Origin: an uncultured Faecalibacterium sp.
Lineage (GTDB): Bacteria; Bacillota; Clostridia; Oscillospirales; Ruminococcaceae
Direction of reading: 5' to 3'
DNA length: 19,718 bases
Assembly (NCBI GenBank): GCA_934561485.1
Contig: CAKTGS010000036.1
Coordinates: 1 to 19,718, forward strand
Under the pieces are notes generated by a model. The model did no database searches. It saw only the letters and a list, made by a program, of their open reading frames with translations, and had not been told where the DNA came from. A program made the translations under genes and the position numbers. Each line of letters starts with the position of its first letter. Position 1 is the stretch's first letter. Positions 6,374 to 13,832 of this stretch are shown in pieces.

Positions 6374-7792
6374 TCAGGCCAGTGCGCCTTTTTCCAGCCA
6401 CTTGCCGCGCGCCATGCGCAAAAGGAACAGCGCGCCGCGGGTGCACAGCTCGGCGCACATGGCGATCCAGACGCCTACCAGACCAAACCGGGGAGCCAGC
6501 AGGAAAGCCAGCGTGAGCCGGATGCCCCACATGCTGACCAGGTTGAGCACAAAGCAGCCGGTGCTGTCGCCGGCACCTTGCATGGCACCGCTGGCCACAA
6601 TGCTGGCTCCGAACATCGGTTCGGCAAAGGCTTCAATGCGCAGCACCCGTGCGCCCAGCGCGATCACGGCGGCATCGGCGGTAAAAATGCCCATCAGTGC
6701 CGGGGCAAAAACATACATGCCCATGCCGGTAAGCGCCATAATGCCCATGCCCATGCCGGTGCACAGCCAGGCAATGCGCTGGGCCATATCCTTCCGGTGG
6801 GCACCCACGGCCTGGCCCACCATGGTAAGGGATGCATCCTGAATGCCGTAGCCCGCCATGTAGCACAGGCTCTCGGCGCTCACGCCCAGACTGTTGGCCG
6901 CAATGGCGGTGGTGCCCAGGCCGGACACAATGCGCACCAGCAGCACCTGTGCAGACGAAAGTGCGGCGCGCTCGGCGGCCAGCGGGGCACCCACCTTCCA
7001 CAGGTTGTGCAGGCAGGCTTTGGTGATGCGCCAGGAGCCGGGTCTGCGGATGCACAGCACGCCGTCCCGGAACAGCAGCAGGGCCAGCGCCAGCGTGCCG
7101 CCCGCAACGTTGGACAGGGCCGTGCCCAGGGCTGCTCCCGGAACCCCCCAGCCCAGGCCCCACACGGTCACACTCCGGCCAAAGAGCACCAGCGTGCGGG
7201 TGGGGTTGATGAGAAAGAAGTTGAAGATAACATCCAGCACGCAGGTCAGCACGCTGATCAGGCCGGGAGTCAGGGCGTCACCGGTGGAGCGCAGCATGGA
7301 AGAATAGGTGCCCATAGCCATGGCAAAGGGCAGGGAAGCCGCCCAGATGGTAAAGTAGGCCGAAGCATCCGCCTGCAGGGCCGTGTCCGCCCCCAGCCAC
7401 CCGGGCAGATACCGACTGATGCCAATGCCAAAGGCCGCTGCCGCCAGCCCCACGAACAGGTTGAACAGCATGGACTGGCGCAGCACGCCCCGGGCGTCCT
7501 GCTGGCGGTCGGCCCCCAGATACTGCGCCACCTGGATGGAAAAGGACAGATACAGCCCGGCCAGCATTCCGTGCAGCAGCCAGGTGCTGGAACTGACAAT
7601 GCCAATGGCCGCCGTGGCCGAAGCGCCGATGTGGCCCACCATGGCAGCGTCAATGTACTCCATGGCCGTGACCACGATCTGCTGCAGAATGGACGGAATG
7701 CTCAGCGTCAGCACGATTTGTGCGGTCTGGCGCAGGGGCACCTGCTCGCCCCGGCGCATTTTGGCCGAGAGCTGTTCAAGGGTGATGGACAT
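6374..7792 (-). CDS. MATE family efflux transporter, 472 aa
   Basis: This is a multidrug and toxic-compound extrusion (MATE) antiporter of normal family length. It has about 12 hydrophobic segments in two similar halves, each opening with a MATE-like pattern: SIPSILQQIVVTAMEYIDAAMVG near residue 30 and the matching second-half region with LAAERAALSSAQVLLVRIVSG. YLGADRQQDAR and VGAHRKDMAQR are the usual inter-helix loops of the family. The ATG at 7792 follows a perfect AGGAGG (7802-7797). It has its own promoter at 7840-7868, divergent from the MraY-like gene, and ends at the hairpin at 6303-6356. Substrate cannot be predicted; Na+- or H+-driven export of cationic compounds is the family norm. 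Confidence 0.93.
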   Translation of the reverse strand: MSITLEQLSAKMRRGEQVPLRQTAQIVLTLSIPSILQQIVVTAMEYIDAAMVGHIGASATAAIGIVSSSTWLLHGMLAGLYLSFSIQVAQYLGADRQQDARGVLRQSMLFNLFVGLAAAAFGIGISRYLPGWLGADTALQADASAYFTIWAASLPFAMAMGTYSSMLRSTGDALTPGLISVLTCVLDVIFNFFLINPTRTLVLFGRSVTVWGLGWGVPGAALGTALSNVAGGTLALALLLFRDGVLCIRRPGSWRITKACLHNLWKVGAPLAAERAALSSAQVLLVRIVSGLGTTAIAANSLGVSAESLCYMAGYGIQDASLTMVGQAVGAHRKDMAQRIAWLCTGMGMGIMALTGMGMYVFAPALMGIFTADAAVIALGARVLRIEAFAEPMFGASIVASGAMQGAGDSTGCFVLNLVSMWGIRLTLAFLLAPRFGLVGVWIAMCAELCTRGALFLLRMARGKWLEKGALA

Positions 7793-7839
7793 GAAACCTC
7801 CTTTTTGGATGAAAACACGCGGAAAAAGACTAATATACT

Positions 7840-7868
7840 ATTATAAGGAGCGGCGGGGCAAAAGTCAA
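7840..7868 (-). promoter_or_regulatory. Promoter of the MATE gene
   Basis: On the - strand, TTGACT (7868-7863), a 17-base spacer and a perfect TATAAT (7845-7840) give one of the strongest promoters in the window. Confidence 0.85.
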
Positions 7869-7894
7869 TCCGTGCAGCTTTTTTGGCCGGGAGA

Positions 7895-7923
7895 TTGATT
7901 TTTGCCCCCCGGCGTGATACACT
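7895..7923 (+). promoter_or_regulatory. Promoter of the MraY-like gene
   Basis: TTGATT (7895-7900), a 17-base spacer and TACACT (7918-7923) lie about 37 bases before the ATG at 7960. It is back to back with the MATE promoter. Confidence 0.55.
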
Positions 7924-7959
7924 CACATCACGAGAACAAAAGAAAGAGGATTTTTGAAG

Positions 7960-8913
7960 ATGATTGCAACGTTGACTTCTGTCATCGGGCAGCGCGGTGT
8001 GGATGCGGCGGCCTTTCTGCTGGCCTTTGCCCTTACGGCACTGACCGATTCGGTGTTCCACGATAAGCTGCCCCACGACCATGGCCGCGAATTTGCCGTC
8101 AACGGCGGGCTGTCCAAGGGCAAAGCCCGTGGCTCCGGCCTGATTTTTGTGCTGTGCATTGCGCTGGTGTCGCTGGCGTTTCTGCCCTTCAAGGTGGAAT
8201 ACGTCATCTACACGGTGCTGCTCATTGCCTCCATGCTGTCCGGCTACTTTGACGATGCCGCAGAAACAGCCTGGAACGAGTACAAAAAGGGCATCATTGA
8301 TTTTGTCATTGCCGTTGTGGCAGGCGTGACCTACCTCAACTTCAACGGCTGCGGTGTGCAATTCCTGCAGTGGGGTTTCACCCTGCCGTATGCGGTATAC
8401 CTGCTGCTGATCGTCATTCTGATCTGGGCCAGCATCAACGTGGTCAACTGCACCGATGGTGTGGACGGCCTGTCCGCCAGCCTGGCCGTGGTGACCATTG
8501 GCACCTACCTGCTGGCCTACCATGAGGAACTGGCCGACTACAACACCGCCGGTGTGGTGTTCATGGGTGCCCTGCTGGCCTATCTGTGGTCCAACGCAAA
8601 GCCCAGCACCCTGCTGATGGGCGATGCCGGCAGCCGTGCCATGGGCTTTTTCATTGCCATTCTGTCACTCAAGTGCGGCCATCCCTTCGCCTTCCTGCTG
8701 GCAGCCATCGTGTTCATCGTGGATGGCAGCCTGGGCATCCTCAAGATCAGCCTGAAGCGTTTCCTGCACATTTCCATCCTCAAGAACACCCGCACCCCGC
8801 TGCACGACCATGTGCGCAAGAACAAGGGCTGGAGCGATGAGCAGGTGGTGGCCCGCTGGCTCATCCTGCAGTGCGTGGCATCGGCTCTGCTGCTGCTCGT
8901 GGTGCACGGCTAA
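7960..8913 (+). CDS. mraY: MraY-type phospho-N-acetylmuramoyl-pentapeptide transferase, 317 aa
   Basis: This polytopic membrane enzyme of the MraY/WecA family transfers a phospho-sugar from a UDP-sugar to undecaprenyl phosphate. MraY itself makes lipid I for peptidoglycan. Visible family motifs are GYFDD (D98, D99, the Mg-binding pair), NCTDGVDGL (163-171), MGDAGS (220-225) and the C-terminal LHDHVRKNKGW (281-291), close to MraY HHHxE...KGW, followed by VVARWLI. In place of the MraY TPTMGG near the N-terminus it has KGKARGSG. About ten hydrophobic segments are present. I chose the ATG at 7960, 9 bases after AGAGGA, over a TTG at 7954. It stands alone, not in a cell-wall (dcw) cluster, so a WecA/TagO-like role on another polymer remains possible. 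Confidence 0.82.
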   Translation: MIATLTSVIGQRGVDAAAFLLAFALTALTDSVFHDKLPHDHGREFAVNGGLSKGKARGSGLIFVLCIALVSLAFLPFKVEYVIYTVLLIASMLSGYFDDAAETAWNEYKKGIIDFVIAVVAGVTYLNFNGCGVQFLQWGFTLPYAVYLLLIVILIWASINVVNCTDGVDGLSASLAVVTIGTYLLAYHEELADYNTAGVVFMGALLAYLWSNAKPSTLLMGDAGSRAMGFFIAILSLKCGHPFAFLLAAIVFIVDGSLGILKISLKRFLHISILKNTRTPLHDHVRKNKGWSDEQVVARWLILQCVASALLLLVVHG

Positions 8914-8930
8914 AATATCATAAGAACAAT

Positions 8931-8977
8931 AAAAAGCAGCGTCTGACCGAAAAATCTCCGTCAGACGCTGCTTTTTT
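8931..8977. terminator. Bidirectional terminator between the MraY-like gene and folD
   Basis: A perfect 17-bp stem (8931-8947 with 8960-8976) with a 12-nt loop starts with a run of A and ends with a run of T, so it can stop transcription in both directions between two convergent genes. Confidence 0.9.
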
Positions 8978-8991
8978 GCGTGTATTGCGGG

Positions 8992-9846
8992 TTACAGCCC
9001 GGCCTTTTTGCAGGCAGCGGCCACTACATGGCCCACCAGCACAGAGGTGGTCACAGTGCCCACACCGCCCGGCACGGGGGTGATGGCGTCCACCACCGGT
9101 TCTGCCGCGGCAAACTGCACGTCCCCGCACAGTCTGCCTTCCTCGTTTACATGGATGCCCACATCCACCACGGTCTGGCCCGGGCGCAGGCAGTCGACCC
9201 CCACAGCAGCCATTTTACCCATGGCCGCCACCACGATGTCGGCTTCTCTGCACACCTGCGGCAGGTTCTGCGTGCGGGAGTTGCACAGGGTTACGGTGGC
9301 GTTCTCGCGGTCCAGCATCATGGCGGCGGGCTTGCCCACCACCAGACTGCGGCCCACTACCACGGCACGCTTGCCGGAGAGAGGCACGCCGTAGTATTTC
9401 AGGATTTCCAGGCAGGCCTGGGCGGTGCAGGGAGCATAGCCCAGGTCGGTGTTGGTGAACACCCCGGCCAGAGAGCCATCCGTGATGCCGTCAATGTCCT
9501 TTTCCGGGGCCAGTGCGGCGCGCACGGTGCGGTCATCGAACTGTTTGGGCAGCGGGCGGAACAGCAGGCAGCCGTGAATGGCATCGTCCGCGTTGATGGT
9601 GCGGATTACATCCAGCAGCTGCTCCTGGGCGGCATCGGCAGGCAGCAGATACTGCCGGACTTCCACGCCCACCTTGCCGCAGCGGGTCATCACCCCGCGC
9701 TCATAGGAAAGATCATCCTCGCGTTCGCCCACCCGCACCACGGCCAGCGTGGGGGAAATGCCCTTTGCTTTCAGCTGTTCGCACAGGGCGGCATTGCGCT
9801 CATTCATGGCGGCCACCACCGGCGCGCCCTTTAAAATTGTTGCCAT
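8992..9846 (-). CDS. folD: FolD-family methylenetetrahydrofolate dehydrogenase, cyclohydrolase residues changed, 284 aa
   Basis: FolD oxidises 5,10-methylene-THF to methenyl-THF with NADP(+) and normally also hydrolyses this to 10-formyl-THF. The family folds are clear: GYAPCTAQA (136-144), the dinucleotide site GRSLVVGKP (165-173), KDIDG with D119 (E. coli D121), and the closing TPVPGGVGTVTTSVL. The active-site segment reads SYERGVMTRCGKVG (47-60). Y48 matches E. coli Y50, but the essential K56 position is T54 and the K54 position is V52. The LVQLPLP loop reads LLFRPLP, so the Q98 position is F96. Both changes predict a dehydrogenase without efficient cyclohydrolase activity. It is the last gene of a 5-FCL, FchA, FolD operon, 13 bases after fchA, with AAAGGAA before its ATG. 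Confidence 0.92.
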   Translation of the reverse strand: MATILKGAPVVAAMNERNAALCEQLKAKGISPTLAVVRVGEREDDLSYERGVMTRCGKVGVEVRQYLLPADAAQEQLLDVIRTINADDAIHGCLLFRPLPKQFDDRTVRAALAPEKDIDGITDGSLAGVFTNTDLGYAPCTAQACLEILKYYGVPLSGKRAVVVGRSLVVGKPAAMMLDRENATVTLCNSRTQNLPQVCREADIVVAAMGKMAAVGVDCLRPGQTVVDVGIHVNEEGRLCGDVQFAAAEPVVDAITPVPGGVGTVTTSVLVGHVVAAACKKAGL

Positions 9847-9859
9847 TGCAGTTCCTTTC

Positions 9860-10495
9860 TTATTTTACACGCAATTGATTTGTGACCGATGCAAACACGG
9901 CATCGGCCTGGGGAATGTATTCATTCAGCAATGCATCGGCCCGGGCGTTTAGGGCGGCGGCGTGCTCCCGGTTCGTCATCAGTTTGGTGTTGATGAACAC
10001 ATTCAGGCTGGCGGCCTGCAGGGCTGCCTTGCACAGGGCGGCGGCGCACCCGGCATCCGAAACCGCCAGCACGCTGCCCTTGGCGGCATACTGCCCGGCA
10101 AGGGCAATGCCCTCGGCGCACTTTTCCATGATCTGCAGCGGCACCGCAGCGGCGGCGTCCAGTGCGCTTTCCAGCACAGCAGCCTTGTGAGCGGCCTGCT
10201 CGGGCGTTTCTTTGGGCAGTCTGTAGGCGGCGGCCAGCGGGGCAAAGGCCTCGGCATCCGCCTGCACCAGTGCTTCCAGCTCCCGGCGCAGGGTCTCGGC
10301 CCGGGCATTCAGGGCCTGAATGTCGGCCTCTACGGCGGTGTATTTCTTTTTGCCGGTGGTCAGGCTGCCCACCATGTTGCCCAGGGCCACACCGGCAGCC
10401 CCCACCAGGGCCGCCGTGCCGCCGCCGCCCGGTACGGGGGCTTTGCCGGCCAGTTCTGCCAGGAACCGGCTGCAGCTTTGCTCCATCATTTCCAT
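9860..10495 (-). CDS. fchA: FchA-type methenyltetrahydrofolate cyclohydrolase (cyclodeaminase family), 211 aa
   Basis: This belongs to the formiminotransferase-cyclodeaminase family as a stand-alone domain of typical length (about 205-215 residues). Such proteins include FchA, which hydrolyses 5,10-methenyl-THF to 10-formyl-THF. The glycine-rich PVPGGGGTAALVGA near residue 21 and the following ALGNMV helix are the family signature; the rest is all-helical and soluble. The ATG at 10495 follows AGAGGGGAA by 7 bases and overlaps the end of the upstream 5-FCL gene by 10 bases. An in-frame ATG at 10489 would give a classic ATGA overlap instead. Its place next to a FolD lacking the cyclohydrolase residues argues that it supplies the missing activity. 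A formimino-THF cyclodeaminase role is the alternative, but no histidine or purine degradation gene is nearby. Confidence 0.85.
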   Translation of the reverse strand: MEMMEQSCSRFLAELAGKAPVPGGGGTAALVGAAGVALGNMVGSLTTGKKKYTAVEADIQALNARAETLRRELEALVQADAEAFAPLAAAYRLPKETPEQAAHKAAVLESALDAAAAVPLQIMEKCAEGIALAGQYAAKGSVLAVSDAGCAAALCKAALQAASLNVFINTKLMTNREHAAALNARADALLNEYIPQADAVFASVTNQLRVK

Positions 10496-11058
10496 GTGTA
10501 AATTCCCCTCTCTGTTGCAAATGCATCCAGCCGCCGGTCGTATTCGTCCACGGCAGCGTGGTCTACCCGCTGCGCGTCAAACGCAATGCCGATGGTCTGC
10601 GCTTTTGTGCAGCGCGGCAGGTAGCGGTCGTAGTAGCCTTTTCCCATGCCCACCCGCCAGCAGTCTGCATCAAATGCGGTGCAGGGCACCAGCACCAGGT
10701 CCAGCTGTTCCGGCTTCAGCAGGGCAGCGCGTGCCAGCACCGGAGTGCGGATGCCGTACTGCCCCACCTCCCAGCCGTCCGGCGCAGGAATGGCTGCCGT
10801 GAGCGAAAAACCTTCGCCGCACACCGGGTAGGCCACCCGTTTGCCCAGTGCCCGGGCGGCGTCCGCCAGAGCGGTCAGGTCGGCTTCAGCCCCGAAGGCG
10901 GCGTACAGCAGGACTGTGCGGGCAGACCGGAAAGCGTCCAGCTGCGCAACCCGCTCACAGAGGGCACGGCTGGCGGCCTGCCGCTGGGGCAGGGACATGG
11001 CCCGGCGTGCGGCCTTGCCGGCAGCACGCTGAGCCGCTTTTTGGGCGGCAATGGTCAT
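10486..11058 (-). CDS. 5-formyltetrahydrofolate cyclo-ligase, 190 aa
   Basis: The enzyme converts 5-formyl-THF to 5,10-methenyl-THF with ATP, removing a dead-end folate that inhibits serine hydroxymethyltransferase. Evidence is the normal family length, VPCTAFD (125-131) and the ATP-site signature [11 protein letters not shown] (137-147). The N-terminal region is Ala/Arg/Lys-rich ([12 protein letters not shown]), matching the basic helix seen in the family. I chose the ATG at 11058, 6 bases after GAGGTG; a GTG three codons earlier (11067) would lie on the ribosome binding site. It is first in the operon with fchA and folD and divergent from glyA, so the genes for making and recycling one-carbon folates are controlled from one intergenic region. 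Confidence 0.92.
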   Translation of the reverse strand: MTIAAQKAAQRAAGKAARRAMSLPQRQAASRALCERVAQLDAFRSARTVLLYAAFGAEADLTALADAARALGKRVAYPVCGEGFSLTAAIPAPDGWEVGQYGIRTPVLARAALLKPEQLDLVLVPCTAFDADCWRVGMGKGYYDRYLPRCTKAQTIGIAFDAQRVDHAAVDEYDRRLDAFATERGIYTWK

Positions 11059-11134
11059 ACAAAACACCTCGCTTCATCTGTGCGGATGGAAAAGTGAAAA
11101 ATATACAAAAACAGTCCCGTTTTTTTATACAGGT

Positions 11135-11163
11135 ATAATAAACGCTGGGGGCAGAAAAAGCAA
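11135..11163 (-). promoter_or_regulatory. Promoter of the 5-FCL, fchA, folD operon
   Basis: On the - strand, TTGCTT (11163-11158), a 17-base spacer and TATTAT (11140-11135) lie about 75 bases before the ATG at 11058. The leader is AT-rich and I see no conserved riboswitch in it. Confidence 0.55.
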
Positions 11164-11183
11164 GTCTTTTGCAAAAAAGAGCA

Positions 11184-11212
11184 TTGAAGCACCCCGCCCT
11201 TTCTGCTATGAT
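11184..11212 (+). promoter_or_regulatory. Promoter of glyA
   Basis: TTGAAG (11184-11189), a 17-base spacer and TATGAT (11207-11212) predict a start near 11219 and a leader of about 75 nt. It lies behind the divergent 5-FCL promoter. Confidence 0.75.
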
Positions 11213-11225
11213 AGAGGAAACCGAT

Positions 11226-11267
11226 GCGGTCTGCGGGCAGAATCTGTGCCGGAACAGCCGCTTTTTT
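11226..11267 (+). promoter_or_regulatory. Terminator-like hairpin in the glyA leader, possible attenuator
   Basis: GCGG-T-CTG (11226-11233, one bulged T) pairs with CAGCCGC (11255-11261), an inner GGCA/TGCC stem (11236-11239 with 11247-11250) extends it, and six T follow (11262-11267). It lies between the predicted transcription start and the ribosome binding site of glyA. No + strand gene upstream needs a terminator here, so premature termination of the glyA transcript is the simplest reading. Confidence 0.5.
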
Positions 11268-11293
11268 CGGGAACAAGAGAGGGGAAGTTGCAA

Positions 11294-12547
11294 ATGTACA
11301 ATGAAATGATGGACACCATCGGCCTGGTCAACACGGTGGACCCGGAACTGGCAGCAGCCATGGACCGGGAACTGACCCGCCAGCGCCAGAACATCGAGCT
11401 GATCGCCAGCGAGAACATCGTGTCTCCGGCAGTCATGGCGGCAATGGGCAGCATCCTGACCAACAAATATGCCGAGGGCCTGCCTGGCAAGCGCTACTAC
11501 GGCGGCTGTGCTTACGTGGATGAGGTGGAGAACATTGCCATTGAGCGTGCCTGCAAGCTGTTTGGTGCCAAGTATGCCAATGTGCAGCCGCACTCCGGCG
11601 CACAGGCCAACCTGGCCGTCTACTTTGCCCTGCTGGACCTGGGCGACACCGTGATGGGAATGGATCTGTCCCAGGGCGGCCACCTGACCCACGGTTCACC
11701 GGTGAACATGTCCGGCAAGAACTACCACTTTGTGTCCTACGGCGTCAATGCAGACGGCGTGATCGACTATGCGGAACTGGAAAAGCAGGTCAAGAAGGTG
11801 CGTCCCAAACTGATCGTGGCGGGCGCTTCGGCATACCCCCGCGCCATCGACTTTGAAAAGATCGCCCAGATCGCCCACGGCTATGGTGCCTACCTGATGG
11901 TGGATATGGCCCACATTGCCGGCCTGGTGGCCGGCGGCCAGCACCAAAGCCCGGTGCCTTATGCGGATGTGGTGACCACCACCACCCACAAGACCCTGCG
12001 CGGCCCCCGCGGCGGTCTGATCCTGACCAACAACCCCATTCTAGCCAAGCGCATCAACTCGGCCGTGTTCCCCGGCACCCAGGGCGGCCCGCTGGAGCAT
12101 GTCATTGCGGCCAAGGCGGTCTGTTTTGGCGAGGCACTGAAGCCGGAATTCAAGGAGTATGCCCGCAAGATCGTGGAAAATGCACAGGCTCTGGCTGCAG
12201 AGCTTCAGGCCCGCGGCGTCAAGCTGGTGTCCGGCGGCACCGACAACCACCTGATGCTCATTGACCTGCGCGATGAGGAGTGCACCGGCAAGGAGCTGGA
12301 AGCCCGTCTGGACAGCGTGCACATCACCGCCAACAAGAACACCGTGCCCGGCGAGACCCGCAGCCCCTTTGTGACCTCCGGCGTACGTCTGGGCACCCCG
12401 GCTGTTACCACCCGCGGCATGGGAGCGGCCGAGATGAAGGTGATCGCGGACTGCATTGCCGACTGCATCTGGCACTACGATGAGAAGAAGGACGAGATCA
12501 GCGCCCGTGTGCTGCAGCTGACCCACGACTTTCCGCTGTACCAGTAA
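11294..12547 (+). CDS. glyA: Serine hydroxymethyltransferase, 417 aa
   Basis: This PLP enzyme interconverts serine and glycine and loads the one-carbon unit onto THF as 5,10-methylene-THF. Length and landmarks are standard: IELIASEN (34-41), [15 protein letters not shown] (57-71), the PLP lysine K233 in [14 protein letters not shown], the catalytic [12 protein letters not shown] (202-213), and FPGTQGG further on. The ATG at 11294 follows AGAGGGGAAG. Codon use is strongly biased, as expected for a highly expressed gene. It is divergent from the 5-FCL, fchA, folD operon, whose products act on the folates GlyA makes. The leader carries a candidate attenuator, and a strong terminator follows. Confidence 0.97.
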   Translation: MYNEMMDTIGLVNTVDPELAAAMDRELTRQRQNIELIASENIVSPAVMAAMGSILTNKYAEGLPGKRYYGGCAYVDEVENIAIERACKLFGAKYANVQPHSGAQANLAVYFALLDLGDTVMGMDLSQGGHLTHGSPVNMSGKNYHFVSYGVNADGVIDYAELEKQVKKVRPKLIVAGASAYPRAIDFEKIAQIAHGYGAYLMVDMAHIAGLVAGGQHQSPVPYADVVTTTTHKTLRGPRGGLILTNNPILAKRINSAVFPGTQGGPLEHVIAAKAVCFGEALKPEFKEYARKIVENAQALAAELQARGVKLVSGGTDNHLMLIDLRDEECTGKELEARLDSVHITANKNTVPGETRSPFVTSGVRLGTPAVTTRGMGAAEMKVIADCIADCIWHYDEKKDEISARVLQLTHDFPLYQ

Positions 12548-12574
12548 GCAAAAACGATTCAAATGAATGTGCAG

Positions 12575-12615
12575 AGCCATCTGTGCCGGAAAACGGTGCG
12601 GATGGCTTTGTTTTT
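12575..12615 (+). terminator. Intrinsic terminator of glyA
   Basis: A 14-bp stem (12575-12588 with 12594-12607, three G-U pairs in the RNA) with a 5-nt loop is followed by TTGTTTTT. Confidence 0.85.
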
Positions 12616-12625
12616 GAGAAAACTG

Positions 12626-12634
12626 TGCTATACT
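12626..12634 (+). promoter_or_regulatory. Extended -10 promoter of the GxxH lipoprotein gene
   Basis: TGC-TATACT (TG at 12626-12627, -10 at 12629-12634) is an extended -10 element. The best -35 candidate, TTGTTT at 12608-12613, is only 15 bases away and overlaps the glyA terminator tail, so recognition probably rests on the extended -10. Confidence 0.5.
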
Positions 12635-12665
12635 GGAAAAAACGATCGGGGAGGATGAAACCAGC

Positions 12666-13808
12666 ATGAAACAAAATTTCTGGCGTGTGGCAGCAGGGGC
12701 GGTTTTGCTGTTGGGACTTTGCCTGACAGCCTGCACTCCGGCAAATGAGGAAACAACGGCCTCTTCTCAAACGGAACCGGAAGCGGCTGGAACGGTATAT
12801 CTGTACGGGGAAGAACATGCAAACGAGGAAATGATCGCGCAGGAGCTGGAACATTGGGAAGAGCTCTATGCTGCAGGAGTGCGAGACCTGTTTTTGGAGG
12901 ATGGTTACGCAAGCACACAGCTTTTGAACCGGTGGATGCAGGCAGAGGATGATGCGCTCTTAAATGAACACTTTAAGGCCGTGCAGGGAACGTTGGGCGG
13001 CAGTGAAGTCTACCGGACATTTTACGAGCAGATCAAACAGAACTGCCCGGAAACGGTTTTTCACGGGACGGATATCGAGCACCAGTATCGGTCACTGGGG
13101 TATCAATACCTGACCTATCTGGCGGCAGAAGGCAAAAAAGATTCGCCGGAGTATGCGCAGGCACTGGAAAGCATCCAGCAGGCAAAGCAGTATTATAGCT
13201 ATAGCTATGCGGGAAAGGACGCAGAAGCGGATGTCTACCGGGAAAACTGTATGGCAGAAAACTTTATGCGGGAACTGGATGCATTGGATGCCGAGAAAAA
13301 GACCGATGTGATGGGGATCTACGGCGCGGTCCATACGGCGCTGGATGGAATGAACTACGAGGACGGTACGGTGCCCTGTATGGCAAATCAGCTCTGCCGG
13401 AAATATGGGGAGCGGATCGTCTCCAAAGACCTGAGGACCGGCTTAAAGGATCTGCCGGAAGAAACAACGCCTGTCATGGGAGAAAAAACACTTACCATTG
13501 CAGGCAAGACATACACGGCGGTTTATCTGGGAGAAGAGAATATCGCTGCCTGGGCAGGCGAAGCGGCAGGCCGGAGATTCTGGCGGGTAGAAGATGCGTA
13601 TGCGGATTTTACAGCACAGCCCCGGGAAAATGATGTGCTGCCCTACAACAACTATCCGGTGCCCGTGCAGGAGGGGCAGGCATTTGCGCTGGAATATCTA
13701 TTCAAAGATGGCACCACAGAGTGGATGTATTATGCTGCAGATGGTGCAGTCTGGCAGGATATGCAATGTACAAGCAAATACGCAGTGGAACCATCGGAAA
13801 ATTCCTGA
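12666..13808 (+). CDS. Lipoprotein with two GxxH motifs (erythromycin-esterase/ChaN/TIKI-like fold), 380 aa
   Basis: A lipoprotein signal ends in LTAC (C23), followed by a Ser/Thr/Glu-rich linker to about residue 42. The core opens with VYLYGEEH (G48, H51), then GVRDLFLEDG (E78 in the place of the conserved acidic residue). Later come YRENCMAENF (191-200), much like the R-x-x-x-MAEN motif of erythromycin esterases, and IYGAVHT (G220, H223). Two GxxH motifs at the ends of beta-strands are the shared mark of the EreA/B, ChaN haem-binding, TraB and TIKI protease families. The last 120 residues (TLTIAGKTYTAVYLG onward) look like a separate beta-rich domain. The ATG at 12666 is 11 bases after GGGGAGG. 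Codon use is less GC-biased than in neighbours. It is likely surface-anchored and may be an esterase or metal-dependent hydrolase; the activity is not proven. Confidence 0.75.
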   Translation: MKQNFWRVAAGAVLLLGLCLTACTPANEETTASSQTEPEAAGTVYLYGEEHANEEMIAQELEHWEELYAAGVRDLFLEDGYASTQLLNRWMQAEDDALLNEHFKAVQGTLGGSEVYRTFYEQIKQNCPETVFHGTDIEHQYRSLGYQYLTYLAAEGKKDSPEYAQALESIQQAKQYYSYSYAGKDAEADVYRENCMAENFMRELDALDAEKKTDVMGIYGAVHTALDGMNYEDGTVPCMANQLCRKYGERIVSKDLRTGLKDLPEETTPVMGEKTLTIAGKTYTAVYLGEENIAAWAGEAAGRRFWRVEDAYADFTAQPRENDVLPYNNYPVPVQEGQAFALEYLFKDGTTEWMYYAADGAVWQDMQCTSKYAVEPSENS

Positions 13809-13832
13809 AAATGGAAGAAGGAGCGAAACAGG

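Noticed and set aside
6353..7846. A 497-codon open frame on the + strand opposite the MATE gene
   Set aside because: Its composition (His, Gln, Gly, Ala) is that of an antisense shadow of a membrane protein, and it crosses the MATE start and terminator.
7954..7959. TTG start for the MraY-like gene
   Set aside because: Only 3 bases from the ribosome binding site; the ATG at 7960 is spaced properly.
11059..11134. THF riboswitch before the 5-FCL operon
   Set aside because: The leader is short and AT-rich, without the stems expected of the known THF aptamer.
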